Origin: Gammaproteobacteria bacterium
GTDB lineage: Bacteria > Pseudomonadota > Gammaproteobacteria > GCA-001735895
Assembly (NCBI GenBank): GCA_030066335.1
Contig: JASJBV010000007.1
Coordinates: forward strand, 1-34,335
Direction of reading: 5' to 3'
DNA length: 34,335 nt
Made by a program: the position numbers and the translations under genes. Every line of letters begins with the position of its first letter. Within the stretch, counting starts at the first letter, position 1. A model generated the notes under the pieces. It was given only the letters and a program-made list of their open reading frames with translations. It was not told the origin of the DNA and searched no databases. Positions 15,685 through 25,300 of this stretch are shown one piece after another.

Positions 15685-18600
15685 TTAGAATTTAAGTTCG
15701 AAATAGGTCTGGACTTCGAACATGTATTCGTTCTTGCCATCCTCGTAATCAGCCCCGGACAGCTCATCCAGTTCACGATACAGTGCCCTGACCCCCCACT
15801 GACTTGAGAGATCCTCATCACCGAACTGATCCAGGAACCGGGTGTACTCAAACTTGGCCTGTAATGGATATACCTCGTTGAACTGTTGCTGAAAATCATA
15901 GGGGCCGAAGTCATCGATTCTGAGTTCACCTAAGTAGGTATGCTTGTTATCGACCACGAACTTGACATTGGCGCCGGCAAACTCAACAGCTTCCTGGTTA
16001 GGCTCACCGGTCGACTGTTGTTTACCCACATCGAAATTGGCAACGATGCGCAGACCAAGCCGCGGGTTGAAGATCAGTTTACTTTTCAGTAACCAGACAT
16101 CTTCTGCCTCGAGTCCGGTGCCGAAGGGTGCATTGGTACCACCCTCCTCGAAGAAGAACAGGTAGGAATCGGTGGGCGTGTCATAACTGGTCGCGGTCAG
16201 GCCAATATTATAGGCAAAAGCCGCATCCTCGATATTATCCGCGTCCCAGTCGTAAAACCAGGTTCCCGGGGTCGGATCATAGGTGAAGAAAACTTCAAAG
16301 GACTCAGCCTCGCGGTTGCCGAGTACCGCAAAAGGATCACTATCACGGTTACGTGGATCGATACCCGGACTCAGGTTGGTACCGGTGGTGACCGGATCGA
16401 TCAGAGGTGCCGCGTCGACGATATTCTCCCGGTACAGGAACCTGGGATAGATGGTGTAATCACCCAACGCGATACGCACACCACCATCGATCTCGCGCTT
16501 GTTACCGAGGTCGGAATATGGCAAGCCGGTGCCCCATTCGGTCAGGGTCGCACCACCGTCGGCGACCAGGCCCGCGTAGTTCAATCCAACATAACCCTCG
16601 ATGGAACTGGTAATGTCGTAGGTCATCTTGGCCTTGAACCCTAGGGTGTCCTCGAACTCGATTTCATCGAGCACGATATCGTTACCCTCAACCCGGTCGT
16701 ATTTGTCATCGACTTTCTCGGTGCTGGCGATGATGCCGCCAAGTTCGAGCGTCATACCATCCATCGGTTTGGTCTCGGCATAAATGGTGGTTTGCCGGGT
16801 TTGTCTCTCGGTGGGCTCGGTTGCAGAGGATGAATCATCACGTTGTGCAATATCCTCGGCATGCATGACCGCCCAATCGACATTGTCGGTGCTGAATTCG
16901 TATTTGGCGATGGCTTTCGGGTTGGCACCCCAGTAGACCTCGGGTCCAAACACCACCTTCAGGCCGCGCAAGGCGTTTTTACCCTCGTACTCAACACCAT
17001 AGGGTGCCTTCGCATTCCAGATGTCCTGGCCATTGGCTCCGGTCAGGTCAGTGGTCTCCCGCAACAGACCATAGAAATCGCCTTCATACATCCAGTGGTA
17101 ACGCGGCACATGGTAAAAAGCCTCGAGGTTGTAGTCGTCCGCCTCGTAGGTAGCGTTAAAGCTATAGAGTTCGATTCGCTCGTTGTCCTCGATATTGGTA
17201 TTACTGCGAGTCACGCCAAACTCACCGTTTTCCAGTGTTTCTACGGTATAGGGTAATCCGCGATCTCCGTAGCGAAACTCAAAATCGCTTTCGGCAACAT
17301 TCGCCAGCAGATTCAGGGAAAACTCACCCTTGATCCTGCTGGTAGGCTGGAACTCGAAATCGAGGAATGCCATTTGTCCATCGGTAAACCTCAGACCATC
17401 CTCACCGCTGACGGTAATATCGTTATCCCGGCCCTTGATAAAATATTCGGCCTTGAAACTGCCCCCGGTCATGCGGAATTTTTCGGATTGTTCCTGGGCG
17501 CTGCGCAGTGCACGTACTTCGCTGAGCAGAGAATAATAATCCAGGTTGATATCCCTGATTTGCTGGTCCACTTCAGAGGCGGATTGCTGATAAGGATCCA
17601 GGCTCCAGATTTGCGCCAACACATCCAGCGCCATCCTCGGTTCGGATATCCAGTAGCCACTATCGTCGAGCTGACCAATCCGGGTGATGCCGAACCATTC
17701 CTCGTTCATGTTGTTCTGGCCTTCGACAAAATCGAACTTGTAGCCACCATTGCCCCAGGACGCGGTAGTATCCTGCACATCAAGGTTCTCGGTTTGTTTA
17801 TATTTCCACCATTCGTCACGCCACTCGAAGACAAAACCACCGATTGCGTTGCCCTCTTCTCCATTGCCGTAGCTTTTTCTGTACATCTCCTGCCACATAC
17901 CACGCAGGTAATTGGCCTGGGCAGGCTGATCTTCCCTGAAATCACGTGAATTGAAGGCATCGCTGCCGAATTCGAAGAACAATACCGGCTTATCGTATTC
18001 AGCATCGACTCTGGCCCATAAATCGGTGAAGCTGATACCGCGATAGGAATTGGTGCCGAGAATATCCCAGTTCTGGCCATTTTCAACGATCAGGTCAAGG
18101 TACTGAATATCACCGTTGACGATGGTGAACAGGTGGTTAGGTGCGATCTGCTTGCCGGCATCGATGACTTCACCGAACAGGCTGTAGAGGAACTTAGCTT
18201 TCTCCCGCTGTTGCTCGCCGACCGGAAGATTTTCTATCTCAAAGCTGGAAGACCAGGAGAGACCGTAGTTACTCTCGTTACCCAGCGCGAACATCAATAC
18301 ACCGCGGACGTCTCTAAACTCCTCAACTACGGCCAGGACTTCTTCTTTGAGTATTTCACGGGTTCGTGGATCAGAGTAATCCGTCTGCGCCACCCAGACG
18401 CCATCGATGCTGGCACCATAGCGCCCCATCAACGGATTGACCACGGTCATGATGCCGTAATTATCGTAAATGTAGGTGACCCACTCGGGTGGAACTATAG
18501 CAAAGGTACGGATGGCGTTGATATTGTTCGCCTGCATCAGGGAGAATTCCCTGTCAACCACGGTCTTGATAATGTCTTCAGGCTGGTTCCACAGGCTGTA

Positions 18601-18816
18601 GGTGTAGTTTGTCCCAGGAGGCGCGTAACCCCAGACCACACCCTTGACATAAAAATCATTGCCGTTGACCTGCAGTTTCCAACCATTTGCATCCTTAACG
18701 GTTGTCACCAGGTCTACTTGCTGTGCCTGCCCAGTCGACGCCAGGAAAAACAGGCACACAGCGGCGATAATGCCACTGACTTGCTTAACTGAAGCGACAT
18801 TATTCAAGATCGCCAT
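15685..18816 (-). CDS. Clan GH-A glycosidase fused to a C-terminal outer-membrane beta-barrel
   Basis: This 1043-aa exported protein has a Sec signal peptide (about 1-31, cleavage after GQA). Residues about 35-410 form a GH-A TIM barrel: FYVKGVVWGY start, E181 in FALGNESN (acid/base) and E282 in VLFFEFGS (nucleophile), 101 residues apart as usual. It resembles the GH2 TIM domain and, more loosely, GH72 beta-1,3-glucanosyltransferases; I cannot fix the family. A coiled-coil linker (about 411-445) follows. Residues 447-1043 are alternating amphipathic strands with acidic loops and end in TYFELKF, a terminal Phe as required by the Bam machinery, so a porin-like barrel. GAGAGG precedes the ATG. 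First gene of its operon, 51 nt from the operator. An enzyme tethered to its own pore is the simplest reading. Confidence 0.85.
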   Translation of the reverse strand: MAILNNVASVKQVSGIIAAVCLFFLASTGQAQQVDLVTTVKDANGWKLQVNGNDFYVKGVVWGYAPPGTNYTYSLWNQPEDIIKTVVDREFSLMQANNINAIRTFAIVPPEWVTYIYDNYGIMTVVNPLMGRYGASIDGVWVAQTDYSDPRTREILKEEVLAVVEEFRDVRGVLMFALGNESNYGLSWSSSFEIENLPVGEQQREKAKFLYSLFGEVIDAGKQIAPNHLFTIVNGDIQYLDLIVENGQNWDILGTNSYRGISFTDLWARVDAEYDKPVLFFEFGSDAFNSRDFREDQPAQANYLRGMWQEMYRKSYGNGEEGNAIGGFVFEWRDEWWKYKQTENLDVQDTTASWGNGGYKFDFVEGQNNMNEEWFGITRIGQLDDSGYWISEPRMALDVLAQIWSLDPYQQSASEVDQQIRDINLDYYSLLSEVRALRSAQEQSEKFRMTGGSFKAEYFIKGRDNDITVSGEDGLRFTDGQMAFLDFEFQPTSRIKGEFSLNLLANVAESDFEFRYGDRGLPYTVETLENGEFGVTRSNTNIEDNERIELYSFNATYEADDYNLEAFYHVPRYHWMYEGDFYGLLRETTDLTGANGQDIWNAKAPYGVEYEGKNALRGLKVVFGPEVYWGANPKAIAKYEFSTDNVDWAVMHAEDIAQRDDSSSATEPTERQTRQTTIYAETKPMDGMTLELGGIIASTEKVDDKYDRVEGNDIVLDEIEFEDTLGFKAKMTYDITSSIEGYVGLNYAGLVADGGATLTEWGTGLPYSDLGNKREIDGGVRIALGDYTIYPRFLYRENIVDAAPLIDPVTTGTNLSPGIDPRNRDSDPFAVLGNREAESFEVFFTYDPTPGTWFYDWDADNIEDAAFAYNIGLTATSYDTPTDSYLFFFEEGGTNAPFGTGLEAEDVWLLKSKLIFNPRLGLRIVANFDVGKQQSTGEPNQEAVEFAGANVKFVVDNKHTYLGELRIDDFGPYDFQQQFNEVYPLQAKFEYTRFLDQFGDEDLSSQWGVRALYRELDELSGADYEDGKNEYMFEVQTYFELKF

Positions 18817-18867
18817 AGTTCCACCTCTCTTTGTTATGTACGATGTGGTTTATCGATTAGATAGTTA

Positions 18868-18879
18868 TGCTATATAGCA
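18868..18879. promoter_or_regulatory. Operator TGCTATATAGCA and overlapping promoter of the GH-barrel operon
   Basis: This perfect 12-bp palindrome ends 51 nt from the GH-barrel start codon. On the minus strand TTGACG (18897-18892) lies 17 nt from TATAGC (18874-18869), a sigma70-like pair whose -10 is inside the palindrome. Bound repressor would therefore block polymerase. The same 12-mer occurs upstream of two other operons of the locus, and a one-mismatch version upstream of the regulator. Confidence 0.8.
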
Positions 18880-18993
18880 GTTTGCCGAAACCGTCAACAG
18901 AAGTCAACCTAATAAATAAGCGGTTTAACAGGGTAAAATGTGAATCCACCCACTTTTTTATAACTTTTCTACCTGATGCCTGGTCAATCTCGA

Positions 18994-19012
18994 TGCTAAA
19001 AGCTCTATAGCA
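18994..19012. promoter_or_regulatory. Degenerate copy of the TGCTA...TAGCA operator
   Basis: TGCTA (18994-18998) and TATAGCA (19006-19012) face each other but are spread by 7 nt instead of meeting as in the perfect sites. It lies between the GH30 stop and the GH-barrel operator, about 115 nt upstream of the latter, so it could be an auxiliary half-site for looping, or chance. Confidence 0.3.
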
Positions 19013-19054
19013 ACAAAAGGTGTCCTGAAATAAAAACCTAAAGTCATTCCAGGC

Positions 19055-20650
19055 TCACAATTCGAGCCTGACCGTCAGCAATGCATTGGCCGGTATAGTT
19101 ATCGGTGCATACTGCCCATCGATCTGCAGGTTCAGGGCTATGTCTTGCTTGGTCGTATTCAGGAGCTGGATGCTGAGTAATCCCTGCGGATTGATCGTGG
19201 CGCAGGCATGCAAGTCATCGATATCCAGATGATCCCGAGCGATCCGGGTCTGGAGCGCTCTATCGCCGGGACGGATGGTCCGGCTGAGCTGGGACAGAAT
19301 GTAATAAATCGGGGTGTAGTAAACGTGACCGGACTCGGTATCGATCATGATCGGTGCGCCACAATAATTACCCACATGGTTCGGCCCGCCTCGGGCGTCG
19401 AGCACGATATTCCAGTCGATCCAGCCATTCAGCCAATGATCGAGGCTGACAATGATATTGCGCGCATAGCGATGCACCGGGGTATAGATGGGGTGATTTT
19501 CGATCACGACTCCAGGCCAGGTCGCCTGGTAGGCCCAGTCGGTGGCGTTTTCGTTCCACCAGAAATCGTCATTGTCGAACCAGCCGGATTCCTGGTAACC
19601 CTCGGGATCGAGTACGCCACCCGGCGCCTTTTTACCCAGATCATCGATGCAACCCTCGGTATGGATGATCGAGTAATCCGGATATTTTGCATGCACCCGG
19701 TCGAACACATCCTCGTAAACCTTGAAGGTGCTCTCGTACCAGTGAACGGCAGCGCCGTCGACATAGCGCGCGGTCTCGGGATCGTTGTAGATGACCTCGG
19801 CCCATTGCTCCAGGTGTGGCCGCGCATGATCCAGCATCAACAAGCTGACATCCGCATAGCCACTTTGATGTAACTTTGGCCCGAGGTGATGCTTGATGAA
19901 TTCGTTTTGCGTATGCTCGGTGAAATGCATGCTCTCCCACTGGCCGCTATTGCCCAGGGGCTCATTGACCGGGGTCATGCCCCAGATATCGACCCCCTGC
20001 TCGCGGTAAGCATCGAGGTATTTGACCAGGTAGTCGGCAAAGGTCGCCTCGTAGTGAGGTTTTAGCACCCCGCCGGTGCCATTGAAGTTATTGGCCGGGG
20101 TGCCGGGTTGGTACCAGTCCTCGATATCCTTCATCCAGGCAGGCGCGGTCCAGGGCGAGGCGATGATCCTCATCCTACTGTCGGATTGCGCCGCTTTGAT
20201 GGCCTGCGCCTGACGGATCATAGGCAACAGATCGAAGTCAGGATCCTTGATCCCGGGGTATTGCTCAGGGTTGAAACCATCGAGATCCGGCTGGATGGAA
20301 AAAGCCTGCAAACCGGTATCGCCGGCAATCCGATCGGCATAGGAATATCGCCCTTCCACGCAGAAGTCACAGGCACCGATATGGGTGCGGGTCAGGGTGA
20401 AGTTGGCACCCTGCTCACTAAAGATATTGCGCATGACTTCATCGCGCGAAGCATCTTCCAGGTGCGCTAACACAAACGCAGAAGCCTCGGTAAAGGAGGT
20501 GCCTATGCCGAGCAGTTCCTGTTTGACGACTGCGGGATTGACCTCGACAACCACCCCGCCGGCTTTGCCCGGTCTGAAGTCGACATTATCCTGCAGAGAT
20601 AACCTGGCGCCCTGCTCCGAGGTCAACAGAATTTCAGAGGTGCCTAACAA
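19055..20650 (-). CDS. GH30 family glycosidase, cytoplasmic (likely beta-1,6-glucanase/glucosidase)
   Basis: This 531-aa protein has no signal peptide. Its GH30 (beta/alpha)8 barrel and beta-sandwich are visible: GIGTSFTEASA opening, SPWTAPAWMKD, acid/base E230 in MTPVNEPLG, nucleophile E332 in IIHTEGC, and the C-terminal beta domain. Relatives cleave beta-1,6-glucan or beta-glucosides; in laminarin loci GH30 enzymes remove beta-1,6 branches. Being cytoplasmic, it would act on imported oligosaccharides. The start is a TTG at 20650: AAGGAG is 7 nt upstream and no in-frame ATG exists near the domain start. It is the third gene of the GH16-symporter-GH30 unit, 57 nt after the symporter stop. Subfamily (GH30_1 or GH30_3) is not settled. 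Confidence 0.9.
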   Translation of the reverse strand: MLGTSEILLTSEQGARLSLQDNVDFRPGKAGGVVVEVNPAVVKQELLGIGTSFTEASAFVLAHLEDASRDEVMRNIFSEQGANFTLTRTHIGACDFCVEGRYSYADRIAGDTGLQAFSIQPDLDGFNPEQYPGIKDPDFDLLPMIRQAQAIKAAQSDSRMRIIASPWTAPAWMKDIEDWYQPGTPANNFNGTGGVLKPHYEATFADYLVKYLDAYREQGVDIWGMTPVNEPLGNSGQWESMHFTEHTQNEFIKHHLGPKLHQSGYADVSLLMLDHARPHLEQWAEVIYNDPETARYVDGAAVHWYESTFKVYEDVFDRVHAKYPDYSIIHTEGCIDDLGKKAPGGVLDPEGYQESGWFDNDDFWWNENATDWAYQATWPGVVIENHPIYTPVHRYARNIIVSLDHWLNGWIDWNIVLDARGGPNHVGNYCGAPIMIDTESGHVYYTPIYYILSQLSRTIRPGDRALQTRIARDHLDIDDLHACATINPQGLLSIQLLNTTKQDIALNLQIDGQYAPITIPANALLTVRLEL

Positions 20651-20657
20651 GCGAGAA

Positions 20658-20663
20658 CTCCTT
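20658..20663 (-). promoter_or_regulatory. Strong ribosome-binding site that fixes a TTG start for GH30
   Basis: On the minus strand AAGGAG lies 7 nt before the TTG at 20650. No ATG or GTG with equal support exists nearby, so this site decides the start. The rare start codon may lower the enzyme level relative to the symporter upstream. Confidence 0.7.
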
Positions 20664-20707
20664 GATGAGATAGCGACGCTGCTGTAGCTTCATCATCCGA
20701 TCAGTTT

Positions 20708-22237
20708 TTAAGCCGTGGCCGCTGATGTTACGCCGCGACGCGCCTCGAGCTCTGCTCGGACCTGATGCGCTTTCTCTTCGGTGATGGAGAAAGAGGCTAT
20801 CGCCCACATCGCCAGAGCGGAGGTGACCAGCGGCACCATGACATCAAAGAACCGCATCAGGAAGATAGTCTGCTCGGATTGGGCTCCTTTCAACTCGACA
20901 TCGAAGCCGGTCGCATTGAGGAGAAAACCACCACCGGCCAAGGCCAGTGCCATCCCCAGCTTGACCACCCACCAGAAGATGGAACCGAACATGCCTTCCC
21001 GCCGCTCGTGGGTTTGCAGCTCGTCATAATCACAGACATCCGCGATCATCGAGCCCATCAGGGTGAACAAACCACCGAGGCCAAACGCCATCAACGGCGC
21101 CGGTAACAATAACAGCAGAGGATATTCCGGGTTGTAGCAAACCCACTTAAGGGCATAGCCGACCATGGAAATACCGATCGCATAGAAAAACGCCTTACGC
21201 TTACCCAGCTTGGTCGACATCCAGGTCACGATACCGATAACGATAAAGGTGGAAATCGCACCGACGGTACCCGACCAACCGGCATACTCGGCGCCAAGCT
21301 CGGTATCACCACCGAACACGTAATAAATGATGACGTAGAACTGGAACGAGGAGATCAGCATGAAACCGTTGAAAACGAGGAAGGTCGCCGCACACAGCTT
21401 GAGGAAAGGCGCTACCTTGATCGTGGTCAGGAAACCTTCGAAGAACTGGATCATGTTGCGCTTGACGATTTCCCACATCGACTCTTTAGGTTCTCTGCCG
21501 TCATCCTCAGTCACTGGATGACTGAATCGCTCGCGCAGGTAAATCGCCGGCATGATACCGATACAAATGGTAAACACGGCGATCCCGATCGCCAGGTAGG
21601 AAGCCCCCTCGACCATGTCATCAAAATATTCGGCCTGCATGATCAGCAGGAACCACGGTGCCACGATGTAAGCCCACTGCCCCATGAAATTCTGCACCCC
21701 CATCAGGCGGGTACGTTCGTGGTAATCCGGGGTCAATTCATAACCCAGGGCCACCCAGGGGGTGGCGAAGATGGTATAGCCCAGGTAGAAAATGAAGGAA
21801 CCGATCAGGAAGTACCAGAAGTAATAACCTTCCGACATACCTCTCGGGAATTGCCACAGCAGGGCGAAAACAATCCCGGCGAAGATCGCGCCGACGAAGA
21901 TATAAGGCCGACGCCGGCCCCAGCGTGAACGCGTATTATCCGAGATGAAACCCATCAAGGGATCGGTGATCGCATCGGTTAAACGGGGCAGCGCAGCGAG
22001 CAGACCGACCAGGGCCGGGTTCATGCCCAGCCCCAGGTTCAACACGATTATCATGCCGCCGATGGCAGCCGCGAGCAGGTTGTTTACGAAGGCACCCAGA
22101 CCATAAATGATTTTATGAACCAGGGAGATGCGGTCTTCAGGCTTGGTTTCGAAATGCTTGGTGGCCGCCAGTTCATCGGACTCCATCGATCTCGACATGG
22201 ATACACTGGCATTGTCGCTTGATGAATCCGCTGGCAT
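20708..22237 (-). CDS. GPH-family (MelB-like) MFS sugar:cation symporter
   Basis: This 509-aa inner-membrane protein has 12 predicted helices. The family signature is clear: PRLTDAITDPLMGFISDNT, then SRWGRRRPYIFVGA, the GPH loop 2-3 motif with the sodium-site aspartates. A second marker, DVCDYDELQTHERREGMF, is in the central half. GPH proteins import glycosides with Na+ or H+. In this operon the likely cargo is beta-1,3-gluco-oligosaccharides. A charged N-terminal extension (about 35 residues) precedes helix 1. GGGAG about 9 nt before the ATG at 22237 supports the start. It lies between GH16 upstream and GH30 downstream, and is paralogous to the symporter at 28207-29646, so the locus has two importers, perhaps of different chain-length preference. 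Confidence 0.93.
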   Translation of the reverse strand: MPADSSSDNASVSMSRSMESDELAATKHFETKPEDRISLVHKIIYGLGAFVNNLLAAAIGGMIIVLNLGLGMNPALVGLLAALPRLTDAITDPLMGFISDNTRSRWGRRRPYIFVGAIFAGIVFALLWQFPRGMSEGYYFWYFLIGSFIFYLGYTIFATPWVALGYELTPDYHERTRLMGVQNFMGQWAYIVAPWFLLIMQAEYFDDMVEGASYLAIGIAVFTICIGIMPAIYLRERFSHPVTEDDGREPKESMWEIVKRNMIQFFEGFLTTIKVAPFLKLCAATFLVFNGFMLISSFQFYVIIYYVFGGDTELGAEYAGWSGTVGAISTFIVIGIVTWMSTKLGKRKAFFYAIGISMVGYALKWVCYNPEYPLLLLLPAPLMAFGLGGLFTLMGSMIADVCDYDELQTHERREGMFGSIFWWVVKLGMALALAGGGFLLNATGFDVELKGAQSEQTIFLMRFFDVMVPLVTSALAMWAIASFSITEEKAHQVRAELEARRGVTSAATA

Positions 22238-22292
22238 TGCCAGGCTCTCCCGTTATAGTTTTTATTGATCTGGACTTAAGTTCAAATCCAAG

Positions 22293-22344
22293 GCTGGTGA
22301 TCAGTGAATCAAAAAAACACTAATCTTATTCACTGAACACCAGC
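22293..22344. terminator. Long stem-loop between GH16 and the symporter gene
   Basis: Arms GCTGGTGATCAGTGAAT (22293-22309) and ATTCACTGAACACCAGC (22328-22344) pair over 17 bp with one mismatch around an 18-nt AT-rich loop. On the transcribed minus strand it begins 13 nt after the GH16 stop. There is no U-run directly after the stem (a U7 run is in the loop), so it is not a classic terminator. It could be an mRNA-stabilising hairpin or partial terminator setting GH16 versus transporter levels. Confidence 0.5.
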
Positions 22345-22357
22345 TTACATCATATAT

Positions 22358-25300
22358 CTATTGAATCTTCACTGACACGTTGTCGATATACACATCGGTA
22401 CTACAACCTGATACGCCTCCACAGACCGCCTCAATAAGCAGGCTAAATCCGCCAGATAGATCGCCCCCGGTTAAAGTGGTCGTATAGGTATATTTAGTCC
22501 AGTCCGCAACAGACGCAGTGATGTTAGGCGCTATAGCACCGCCACCACCGCTCCAGGTAGCAAGGGTATTAATGACTGCGCCAGGATTAAGATCGCCCTT
22601 CAGGTCAAAGGTAATATCAATAACGTCGCCATCAGTGACAATACCTAGGCCAACACCATTCTGTTGTGCAAAGACGTTTTGTGATATCGCGACTTGAGCT
22701 CGAGCTGACCAGTCTCCGTTTCTACTCTCAGTATCAGTCACGGTTAATGAACCAGCACCAGGGGCAGGATCAAGCCATCCCGTTAAATCACCGGTTTCGA
22801 AACCACCGTTGGTGATCAACTCGAGTCTCTCCTGCGAGAAGTAGATGTCATCCACATAAATCGTACCAAACGTAAACGGGGTAGTATTTCCGGCAGCATT
22901 TCTCATATTCCAGAAACCAACCGCAGTCACTGCATTCAAGGTCGCTGTTGAGGCAGGAAAATCCGGTAGCGGAATGGCATAGAGCTGCCAGTCCCCAAAA
23001 GTCTCTACAGGTAAGTAAGCTGACAGCTGGACATTACCACCAACGGTACCACCGGCAGGCGGTTCAAGCTGAATGGTTATGTCACCAAAGTCTGCTACCG
23101 CTGACGTATTGATCGCGAAGTTCAATGTGTTGTAAGCAGTCAGGTCAGCACCTCCGAATGTGAAGAACGCACCAGCATAAGCACCGCCAGTATCGGTATA
23201 TTCGATCTCAAGAGAGTCAGTACCATCATAGGGTGTTACAGCAGTGCTGGCAGCATCTACGTTCACCACATTACTACCGCTACCTCCGTCGGTCCTACCA
23301 ATACCACTGTAAGTGACAGTCGCAGAAGTAGTGGTCTCAGTAAACAACCCACCCGTATTCGGCCCATGATCGCCATCCAATGAGAAGTAAACATCATCCA
23401 CGTATATCTTGCCAAATGTAAACGGAGTGGTGTTTCCAGCTGCATTTCTCATATTCCAGAAACCAACGGCAGTCACTGCATTCAAGGTCGCTGTTGAGGC
23501 AGGAAAATCCGCCAAAGGTATAGCATAAGTATTCCAGCTACCCGATGTTGCGACCGGAGTATATGCTGATAACTGAACATTACCTCCAACGGTACCACCG
23601 GCAGGTGGTTCAAGCTGGATAGTTAGATCGCCAAAGTCAGATACAGCTGCGGTATTGATAGTGAAGTTCAGCGTATTGTATACCGTCAGATCAGCACCTG
23701 CGAAAGTGAAGAACGCACCAGCATAACCACCGCCTGTGTCTGTATAGTCGATCTCAAGCGAGACACTACCATCGTAAGAAGCTATCGCTGTGCTAGCAGC
23801 ATCTACGTTCACCACATTGCTACCGCTACCTCCGTCAGTCCTACCAATGCCTGTATAAGTTACGGTATCTGATGTAATGGTTTCGGTAAACAACCCGCCT
23901 GTGTTGCGCCCGTGGTTGGTGATTGTGGATCCAACAAGGGGTGCCTCGTAGAAATAGATATTATCGACAAAAATAGTACCGGCAGCGCCATCTTTTGAGA
24001 GAATATACTGTGATATAAACTCCTGCCTACTAAGACCGGCAGCCTGGAACTCTGACAGCGGTATATCGAGACTGGTCCACTCGCCTAAAGTCAGAGCTTT
24101 GGTTACCTCTCCCGCAACATCTGCGATGGTACCTGCAAAGCCATCACTTCCGAAATCAACCAGTTTGATTTTCAGGCTTGATACATCTGCACTCCAAACA
24201 TCAATACGAAGGTTGGTCATGGAGGTTGCATCTACCTGTGAAGTGCCTGTCTCGATAGCAACGAAAGAATTAGAAGTTGCCGGTGTAGCCAAACCTGAGT
24301 AACCCTTAATGTCATTACCATTCAACACAGGTTCAGAAAAAGAAACAGTAGTGAAAGATGCACTAAAAGTATCCACAGCAACATCTGTGTAAGCATTGCT
24401 AAAGAGCGAGATTACATCCGCAGAATCTTCAGTTGGAGCTGCCGGTGCATCGGCCGGGGCAGAACAAGCCGTGCCTGCTGATGGGGGAAATTCATCATAA
24501 AAGGTATCGGTTACCTGGAATGTATAGTCGGTCGCAGACGAAGTATTGCTACCCCACATGATGTAGGTATGATCGGTAGCATCAATATCAGTCATAGGAA
24601 TCGAAACGCTGTAAGAGCCATCAGATTCCAAGGTAGCGCGGCTATCAGTGGCCAAATCAATGCTGATTTCACCCTCCGAATCACTGAATTTAAGCCGCAG
24701 GATATTTCCTGGAAGCCCCTTAACGTTGGTATTGAATGACTTGTAATCAGCATCAAATCCGCTATCGAAACCGGTAAAGGCCAGCAATGCAGCAGCACCG
24801 GCACTGCCATTTACCGTCACTACATCATTGACAGTATTGAAAGTAGCCCCGGAACCAAAGTCACTGTACGAATAGTCAGCATCAGGTAGCCAGGTTTGCG
24901 GAATGCCCGCCGAGGAAAGCACGTACAGAGAATCACCGACGCGGTTAAGAAGCGCGGTTCCTGCATCCAATCCGGCAGACGCTGTATCTGATGCAGTGAG
25001 CGGATTACCATCTAAATCCAGATAGTTACCGTTGTATGTAGCGAGTAGGTTGCCAGTGAATGCAATACTGCCAATTTCATCATCCGTACCACAGAAAGAA
25101 GCAGGACTGACCAGGTTGATATCAGTACTGCCTTGCCCGGCGGCATCAAGATCAACACCGACTACAATCTCATCAGAACCCACAGCCACTTTAACTTCAA
25201 CAACCGAGTTCGCCGCACACAGGTCATCCACAGAAATAATGGCAGCAGATTCGGCTGGATTATAATTGACCGCATCGAATGCAATCGATGGATTTGGTGT

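Noticed and set aside
22501-22545. GCGCTATAGCAC inside GH16 resembling the operator
   Set aside because: Coding sequence, mismatched, and not placed at a promoter.
22838-23929. CRISPR or phage-type tandem repeat
   Set aside because: The repeats are long (546 bp), in frame and encode protein modules; no spacer structure exists anywhere in the window.
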